This document shows positions 13,011 through 17,352 of a stretch of DNA of 17,352 bases, piece by piece. Positions within the stretch are counted from its first letter, which is position 1, and every line of letters begins with the position of its first letter. Source of the DNA: RGIG9079 sp964567845 (lineage in GTDB: Bacteria > Bacteroidota > Bacteroidia > Bacteroidales > Marinifilaceae); NCBI GenBank assembly GCA_964567845.1, contig CAZMOG010000040.1:1-17352 (forward strand), written 5' to 3'. Position numbers and translations under genes: made by a program. The notes under the pieces are model-generated. The model was not told the origin of the DNA. It saw only the letters and a list, made by a program, of their open reading frames with translations, and did not search any database.

Positions 13011-13381
13011 TCACCATATAGCAGCAATGGCGATAAAGGCCAGTGAGGGAGAATTGAGAACAAAACGAAGAACAAAAATAATTCTTAATTTTCAATTACT
13101 CCTGCCTCTCAATCTTTGCCTTCGCGCGCATTTACTCCCCTTTAGGGGAGGACAAACTAATAGATCGAATAACGGCAATAACAACAAAAACAATAACGAT
13201 AGTCATAATCATAAAGCGAACAGGGCGAGCAAGGCGAATATGAGAAATCTAGACACTGTAAACCTCTATTTAGCACAAATATACGCTGTATAATGCGATT
13301 TTATCGTAACTACTACTATTTTTTGATTATCGAAATATTTAAGAAAATCTCTTTCTCTCTCCAAGCCTATACAACGAACAA
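13011..13381. other. Intergenic stretch with palindromes, no firm gene
   Basis: CTCCCC-TTTA-GGGGAG (13135-13150) is a perfect compact hairpin. A minus-strand frame ending inside this hairpin encodes a short hydrophobic run (MIMTIVIVFVVIAVIRS), a possible single-helix micropeptide without clear start signals. The plus strand shows CAATAA/ATAACAA-rich low complexity at about 13165-13215. Nothing else was identified. Confidence 0.4.
13135..13150. repeat. CTCCCC/GGGGAG hairpin
   Basis: Perfect 6-bp arms around TTTA. It lies in non-coding DNA and could be a copy of a short dispersed intergenic palindrome; copy number cannot be judged from one window. Confidence 0.35.
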
Positions 13382-13417
13382 GGGGCTGCCTAACATTATT
13401 CATTGTTAGACAGCCCC
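13382..13417 (-). terminator. Hairpin terminator after pfp
   Basis: GGGGCTGCCTAACA (13382-13395) pairs with TGTTAGACAGCCCC (13404-13417), 13 of 14 positions plus one wobble, with an 8-base loop. It starts 24 bases past the pfp stop. The stem shares TTGTTAGACAG with the copies at 3613-3624 and 9957-9968. Confidence 0.75.
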
Positions 13418-13440
13418 TTTCTTGTATATTGAAGTTTAAA

Positions 13441-15078
13441 TTACTTCTTCTGCTCTAATTGAAGAGTGATTGTTGGCTGGTCACAAACCGATGATGGGCC
13501 GAAGTACTGAATTGGACCAGGATATACATAGCTTGTGTAACGAGCCCATGTCTCACGCTTAGAAACGAAATACTTGTATGGAGCGCCGTCAAGCTCAACA
13601 AGAGCCTTACGGATAACAGGCTTCATCTTTCCATTACGCTTCTCAAGGTTCATCATCATTGTGATAGGTACACCACCTGCAATCCACTGATCAGCAGGGC
13701 TGTTTGTATTCTTAATGATAGACATGTAGCCGGTTTTGCCGTTTGCAATCAAACGAGTAGCATTGAATCCAAGGCTGTAGCAGTAGTCAGCATCATAGTT
13801 CGATGGAGCAGCGCAACGTCCCTCGTAACCGAAGAAGTGGTGTTGTGCGGCAAACTTACCAACATACTTACCTGCCTTTTTCATCTTCTCAAGCTTTGTA
13901 GCAACCATGTGAGAAAGCAACTTCTCGGTCTCGATCAAAGATACCTGTACGTTTCCGTGTGGGTCTCTGTCAAGAGCCAACTGCTCTGCAACCTCGGTTG
14001 GAAGAGAGTTGAACACCTTAAGGTTCTCCTCAGAAATGTGCTCCTTAACATAGTCAAGCTGTTTGTTGCGAGCAACCTCCTTAGCCTCGTCGGTAGCAAG
14101 AACGTCGTTAAGCTCTGCAATAAGCTTCTTGATAGCAGGGATAAACTCAATGATTCCCTCAGGGATAAGAACTGTACCGAAATTGTTTCCATCTGCAGCA
14201 CGGGCAGCAACTGCCTCTGCAATGTATGCAACAACATCGTCGAGTGACATTGCCTTCTCCTCAACCTCCTCGCTAATCAAGCAAATGTTAGGCTGACACT
14301 GAAGAGCGCACTCAAGAGCGATATGGCTGGCAGAACGTCCCATCAACTTAATGAAGTGCCAGTATTTACGTGATGAATTACAATCGCGCTGGATATTACC
14401 GATAAGCTCTGAATAGGTCTTACAAGCTGTATCGAATCCGAACGAGGTCTCAATCTGCTCGTTCTTCAAGTCGCCATCGATAGTCTTAGGACATCCGATA
14501 ACCTGTACTCCGTACTCCTTGGCTGCGTAGTACTCAGCAAGCACGCAAGCATTTGTATTTGAGTCATCGCCACCAATAATAACAAGAGCCTTGATATTCA
14601 ACTCGCGAAGAATCTTGATTCCCTTCTCGAACTGCCACTCCTCCTCAAGTTTTGTACGACCGGAACCGATAATATCGAAACCACCGGTATTGCGGTACTC
14701 ATCGATCATATCGCTTGTAATCTCCATATATTTGTGGTCAACCAAACCTCCGGGACCAAGAATGAAACCATAAAGTTTGCTATCCTTGTTCAAGGTCTTG
14801 ATACCATCGAAAAGACCGCTGATAACGTTGTGACCTCCGGGAGCCTGACCTCCTGAAAGAATTACTCCCACGTTGAATGGAGCCATCTCATAAGGCTCGC
14901 CTGACTCGAACTCGATAACAGGCATTCCATAAGTGTTAGGGAACAACTTCTTAATCTCCTCCTGATTACCTACAGATTGTGTAGGATTACCCTCTTTAGC
15001 TTTTACCGGACCCTGAAGAGCCTTAGGCAATTTTGGCTGATACTCAGCTCTTGCTAACTGCAATGGACTTTTTTCCAT
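13441..15078 (-). CDS. pfp: PPi-dependent 6-phosphofructokinase (long form)
   Basis: The 545-residue enzyme reversibly transfers phosphate from pyrophosphate to fructose 6-phosphate in glycolysis or gluconeogenesis. It shows GVILSGGQAPGGHN (71-84), GGDDSN (169-174), where the second Asp is the hallmark of PPi rather than ATP use, PKTIDGDL (197-204) with the catalytic Asp residues, and KLMGRSASHIALECAL for substrate binding. The length places it in the long PFP clade common in Bacteroidetes, plants and spirochaetes. It has its own perfect promoter (15142-15172) and terminator and so is a single-gene transcript of housekeeping type. Confidence 0.96.
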   Translation of the reverse strand: MEKSPLQLARAEYQPKLPKALQGPVKAKEGNPTQSVGNQEEIKKLFPNTYGMPVIEFESGEPYEMAPFNVGVILSGGQAPGGHNVISGLFDGIKTLNKDSKLYGFILGPGGLVDHKYMEITSDMIDEYRNTGGFDIIGSGRTKLEEEWQFEKGIKILRELNIKALVIIGGDDSNTNACVLAEYYAAKEYGVQVIGCPKTIDGDLKNEQIETSFGFDTACKTYSELIGNIQRDCNSSRKYWHFIKLMGRSASHIALECALQCQPNICLISEEVEEKAMSLDDVVAYIAEAVAARAADGNNFGTVLIPEGIIEFIPAIKKLIAELNDVLATDEAKEVARNKQLDYVKEHISEENLKVFNSLPTEVAEQLALDRDPHGNVQVSLIETEKLLSHMVATKLEKMKKAGKYVGKFAAQHHFFGYEGRCAAPSNYDADYCYSLGFNATRLIANGKTGYMSIIKNTNSPADQWIAGGVPITMMMNLEKRNGKMKPVIRKALVELDGAPYKYFVSKRETWARYTSYVYPGPIQYFGPSSVCDQPTITLQLEQKK

Positions 15079-15141
15079 ATCGACTTAATTATAGATTAAT
15101 TAGAAATTTGTCATAAAAACGGCACAACACGCCAAACAACG

Positions 15142-15172
15142 CAAAGATACATTTATTATGGCAATTTTCAAA
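15142..15172 (-). promoter_or_regulatory. Bacteroidetes promoter for pfp
   Basis: On the minus strand TTTG (15172-15169), 19 bases, then TATCTTTG (15149-15142), a full consensus match. The start should fall near 15135, giving a leader of about 57 bases. Confidence 0.8.
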
Positions 15173-15192
15173 ACAGATGTTAAAATTCTATT

Positions 15193-15783
15193 CTACATCA
15201 CGTCGGATTCGCTGATAAGGTTATTAATCAGCGCATAGACAGTCAAGCCGGCAACCGATTTAATGCCGGTCTTTGCCACAATATTCTTTCTGTGCGAAAT
15301 GACAGTATAGATAGAGATATTCAACATATCGGCAATCTCTTTGTTCTGCATCCCCTTTGCCACAGCAACTAAAACATCGGTCTCGCGGTCTGAAAGTTCG
15401 TAGCTATTACGTTTCTCCTCCTCGTTGTTATTCTGCTGAACAAGAGCCTCCTTCAGTTTATTTTCAATCTCTTGGCGATTATCTCCAATATCAATAGTTC
15501 CGTGGTACTGTTTCAAAATATTCTGCTCCACATAATTATGAATCAGTGCAACGGTACACACATTGCCAAAAGAATTTATCGATGAATCTGACTTTGTGGC
15601 ACCGCTCATCATGGGGTTTATAACCACAACATCGGGCCTTGTTGTGGCAACCTTCTCTTCAAGTTTGGCTATATATTCTGCGTGGGCAACCACCTCGAAA
15701 AGTGCCGAGCTTTCCAGAATCTTTGCAAACCCCAACGCAATAATGGCCGACTCCTCGCCCAAAACAATCTTTCTCTTTTTCAT
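15193..15783 (-). CDS. LuxR/NarL-type regulator with a degenerate receiver domain
   Basis: The 196-residue protein has a C-terminal LuxR helix-turn-helix at about 129-186 (LSDRETDVLVAVAKGMQNKE then IADMLNISIYTVISHRKNIV). The N-terminal ~115 residues follow the receiver fold (KIVLGEESAIIALGFAKIL, then PDVVVINPMMSG), but Asn56 occupies the phospho-acceptor Asp position and the acidic pocket is EE at 10-11. It is therefore probably an orphan regulator controlled by something other than phosphorylation. The ATG overlaps the stop of the upstream di-iron protein gene by four bases (ATGA-type), so the two are co-translated. It may control its own operon or respond to the same stress. Confidence 0.88.
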   Translation of the reverse strand: MKKRKIVLGEESAIIALGFAKILESSALFEVVAHAEYIAKLEEKVATTRPDVVVINPMMSGATKSDSSINSFGNVCTVALIHNYVEQNILKQYHGTIDIGDNRQEIENKLKEALVQQNNNEEEKRNSYELSDRETDVLVAVAKGMQNKEIADMLNISIYTVISHRKNIVAKTGIKSVAGLTVYALINNLISESDVM

Positions 15784-16472
15784 TGTAATCCGGCTTCAAG
15801 AAGTTCAACGTATGGGGCAAGAATTTTATTCTCGATAAGAGTATGTTTATCCAGATCTTCGGCCAAACGAAACAAATCGAAAAGAATGGAGATTCGCTCT
15901 TCCGGCAAAATTCCGGCAGGCAGATATTTAATAATAATATTCTTTAAATCAGATAGTTTGTCTTCAATGTTGCTATGGTTCTCTTCAAATGTTTCAATCG
16001 AGAACGTACTGTTGCGCACCCCCGAAGTCAACATCTGAATATATGGGAAAACGGTCTGTTCTTCAAACTCAAAATGTTTTGTAACCTCGGTTTGATAGTC
16101 ATTAAAAAACTTGCGAAGCAACTTGCCGTCTTTTTCGGGCATTGCCTGCGCCAAATGGTCCAAATGGCGGGCAATGTGTGGAATTCTTGATTCCAAATAG
16201 TATTTGTGCGAGGCCTCAAGATATTTCAACAAATCTTCAAATCGCGCTTTGCGAATCTGCTCGGTAGTGGGTAAATAGTCGTTGAATGAATATACCTTAC
16301 ACACCATAAGGAACATCTGAGTATCTACACCATACATTTGGCATACATCATGAACACTCTTATCGCCAAATCCCAGCTCAATGCCAAATCTTGGCAAAAC
16401 CAAAATGATATTTCTATTGGCACTGATCAAATCAGCCAACTTGCCCTCTTTAGAAAAAATACCTATCTGCAT
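15780..16472 (-). CDS. ric: RIC/YtfE/ScdA-like hemerythrin-domain di-iron protein
   Basis: The 230-residue protein has an N-terminal ScdA-like domain (about 1-75, LPRFGIELGFGDKSVHDVC) and a C-terminal hemerythrin four-helix bundle. Iron ligands fit the YtfE set with the right spacing: His89, His133, Glu137, His166, His210 and Glu214. YtfE and ScdA help repair iron-sulfur clusters damaged by nitric oxide or oxidants. The N-terminal Cys-Cys pair of E. coli YtfE is not seen; a single Cys44 lies in that region. It is the first gene of a two-gene operon with the LuxR regulator. Upstream lies a cluster of palindromic half-sites (16534-16583). Confidence 0.85.
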   Translation of the reverse strand: MQIGIFSKEGKLADLISANRNIILVLPRFGIELGFGDKSVHDVCQMYGVDTQMFLMVCKVYSFNDYLPTTEQIRKARFEDLLKYLEASHKYYLESRIPHIARHLDHLAQAMPEKDGKLLRKFFNDYQTEVTKHFEFEEQTVFPYIQMLTSGVRNSTFSIETFEENHSNIEDKLSDLKNIIIKYLPAGILPEERISILFDLFRLAEDLDKHTLIENKILAPYVELLEAGLQ

Positions 16473-16507
16473 CTTAGTACCTCGTTAAAATCTACCGCTA
16501 AGGTACT

Positions 16508-16528
16508 CTATTTTTTTTGAAAAAATAG
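16508..16528. repeat. A/T-rich hairpin upstream of ric
   Basis: CTATTTTTT and AAAAAATAG form a 9-bp perfect stem with a TTG loop. It lies 36 bases upstream of the ric ATG, within the probable promoter or leader. Confidence 0.4.
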
Positions 16529-16533
16529 TGGTA

Positions 16534-16583
16534 ATCCCTATAAATTGGGATAAAAACAGGATAAAAATCCAATAAATGGGGAT
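16534..16583. promoter_or_regulatory. Cluster of ATCC/GGAT half-sites, operator-like
   Basis: ATCCC-N8-GGGAT (16534-16551) and ATCC-N8-GGGAT (16567-16583) share the core ATAAAT and are spaced 33 bases apart start to start (three helical turns). A third GGAT-N4-ATCC pair (16559-16570) lies between. The block sits between the ric start and a plus-strand -7 element, so it could serve either direction. The binding protein is unknown. Confidence 0.5.
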
Positions 16584-16604
16584 ATGTGAATTAGCTGAAC
16601 CACA

Positions 16605-16612
16605 TAACTTTG
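16605..16612 (+). promoter_or_regulatory. Bacteroidetes -7 element for a small transcript
   Basis: TAACTTTG is a perfect -7 match. A TATG 18 bases upstream is a weak -33. Transcription would start near 16619. Confidence 0.45.
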
Positions 16613-16618
16613 CAACTG

Positions 16619-16741
16619 TGAAAGTCGGTTATAAGACATTCCGGTAAAAGTAGAGTTTTTAGTGATAGTAAGCATATTGTTTTGGTTTTTAAGTTAAAAA
16701 CGCAGGGTGTATTTTCTCAAAAAATCCTCTGCGTTTTTTTA
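16619..16741 (+). ncRNA. Candidate small RNA or leader RNA of about 120 nt
   Basis: It is bounded by the -7 element at 16605-16612 and the strong terminator at 16696-16741. No sizeable frame lies in it; a GTG at 16618 opens only nine codons (KVGYKTFR-stop). No known RNA family was recognised. Alternatively it is the leader or relic of the receptor gene downstream. Confidence 0.35.
16696..16741 (+). terminator. Strong rho-independent terminator
   Basis: AAAAACGCAG (16696-16705) pairs with CTGCGTTTTT (16729-16738), extended by GG/CC across a one-base bulge, and is followed by a T run. No protein gene on this strand ends before it inside the window. Confidence 0.75.
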
Positions 16742-16766
16742 TATGTTTACAATGGGAAAATTTTAC

Positions 16767-16774
16767 TAATTTTG
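16767..16774 (+). promoter_or_regulatory. -7 element of the decayed receptor gene
   Basis: TAATTTTG matches TAnnTTTG, 35 bases before the receptor's former signal sequence. A TGTT at 19 bases upstream is a poor -33. Confidence 0.35.
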
Positions 16775-16808
16775 CGCGAATTTTGAGAAAACAGGAAAAT
16801 AAGTATAA

Positions 16809-17306
16809 AAAAGAGTATTTACATTATTAATTTCGTTATTATCGATTTGTAACGTTTATGCAAGCACTCCGGTTGATGAGGGTAATCAAATTTCAGGCCA
16901 TGTTATAGAGGCGGGTTCGGAATATGACATTCCCGGAGCATCGGTATTGATTATTGAACTAAATCGCGGCACAGTAGCCGACGAAAACGGACAATTTGCA
17001 TTTAAAAACATCGCAGCGGGAACATACACTCTGCGAGTTTCGGTTATGGGTTATAAGACCATGGAGAAACAGATAACCGTATCGAGGTTGTACGCGGAGG
17101 AGGTTCTGCGCTTTTCGGTGCAAATGCTGTTGCCGGAACAATCAACATCATTACCAAAGATCCGATAAACATTTGTTTTGGATGACCATGTGAAGTTACG
17201 GATCAGTGGAGGAGTGCAGAACATTTTGGATAAATTCCAAACCGATTTGGATCAGGGAACATTCCGCAATGCCGGCTACTTCATTAATTTAGGGATAGTC
17301 ATTTAA
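16809..17306 (+). pseudogene. TonB-dependent receptor reduced to scraps by internal deletions
   Basis: Pieces of one SusC/TonB-type outer-membrane receptor follow each other in three frames. First comes a signal-peptide-like KRVFTLLISLLSICNVYA without a start codon, then a carboxypeptidase-regulatory-like domain (VIEAGSEYDIPGASVLI, RGTVADENGQFAF, AAGTYTLRVSVMGYKTMEKQ). At about 17081 the frame shifts to the end of the plug domain (IEVVRGGGSALFGANAVAGT, INIITKDP). From about 17170 a third frame gives a last-strand region (VKLRISGGVQNILDKFQTDL, RNAGYF). A complete receptor needs some 700 or more residues, so most of plug and barrel are deleted. A few bases of shared sequence (ATCG) at the first junction fit deletion by microhomology. 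Confidence 0.85.
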
Positions 17307-17352
17307 TTCCTTCAATCTGAGTCAATCGGCAGACTTTCCCGTATTTTTCCGA

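Noticed and set aside
13160..13240. CAATAA/ATAACAA repeats as a possible CRISPR or tandem array
   Set aside because: There are no regular repeat units or spacers. It is simple A-rich low complexity.
12865..13293. Plus-strand frame across riboswitch, promoter and gap (142 codons)
   Set aside because: It runs through the cobalamin riboswitch and low-complexity sequence. The Asn-rich tail is a product of CAATAA-type repeats.

Overview
The window comes from a Bacteroidetes chromosome, most likely a gut or other anaerobic member of the Bacteroidales. The evidence is several TAnnTTTG -7 elements (two with TTTG exactly 19 bases upstream), A/T-rich leaders without clear Shine-Dalgarno sequences, an OprO/P-type porin, a long PPi-dependent phosphofructokinase, class III ribonucleotide reductase and a SusC/TonB-type receptor relic. 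The genus cannot be fixed from the sequence.

Layout. (1) 47-3627 looks like one physiological unit: a cysteine-rich Rrf2 repressor with a coiled-coil, tail-anchored partner on the minus strand, divergent from an outer-membrane porin and a YeiH-family inner-membrane anion exporter on the plus strand. A 27-bp palindrome in the shared intergenic region is the obvious operator. The porin frame stops one strand early, and the missing final strand is still readable downstream after a nonsense codon and a one-base frameshift. (2) 3628-9968 is an accessory region. It carries phage or mobile-element debris (tape-measure fragment, two small phage-type genes, an HQLQNLYY-type protein, a DnaB/RecA-like helicase C-terminus, an acidic fragment). 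In its middle lies an intact four-gene minus-strand operon: hipB, hipA, an SDR-type epimerase and a C92 (permuted papain-like) lipoprotein, all overlapping or 1 base apart. A 12-base direct repeat (3613-3624 and 9957-9968) brackets the region. (3) 9971-13010 holds nrdDG behind a cobalamin riboswitch with a very good Bacteroidetes promoter, suggesting that B12 turns down this B12-independent reductase. (4) 13382-16472 holds pfp and a translationally coupled pair made of a RIC/YtfE-like di-iron protein and a LuxR regulator whose receiver domain lacks the phospho-acceptor Asp. (5) 16500-17352 has an operator-like cluster of ATCC/GGAT half-sites, a candidate small RNA with a strong terminator, and a heavily deleted TonB-dependent receptor.

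The most unusual items are the hipBA-epimerase-lipoprotein operon, the Rrf2-controlled porin/exporter pair with a broken porin end, the B12 riboswitch on nrdDG, and the RIC plus pseudo-receiver pair with its operator array. No CRISPR array, rRNA, tRNA, transposase or integrase gene was recognised.
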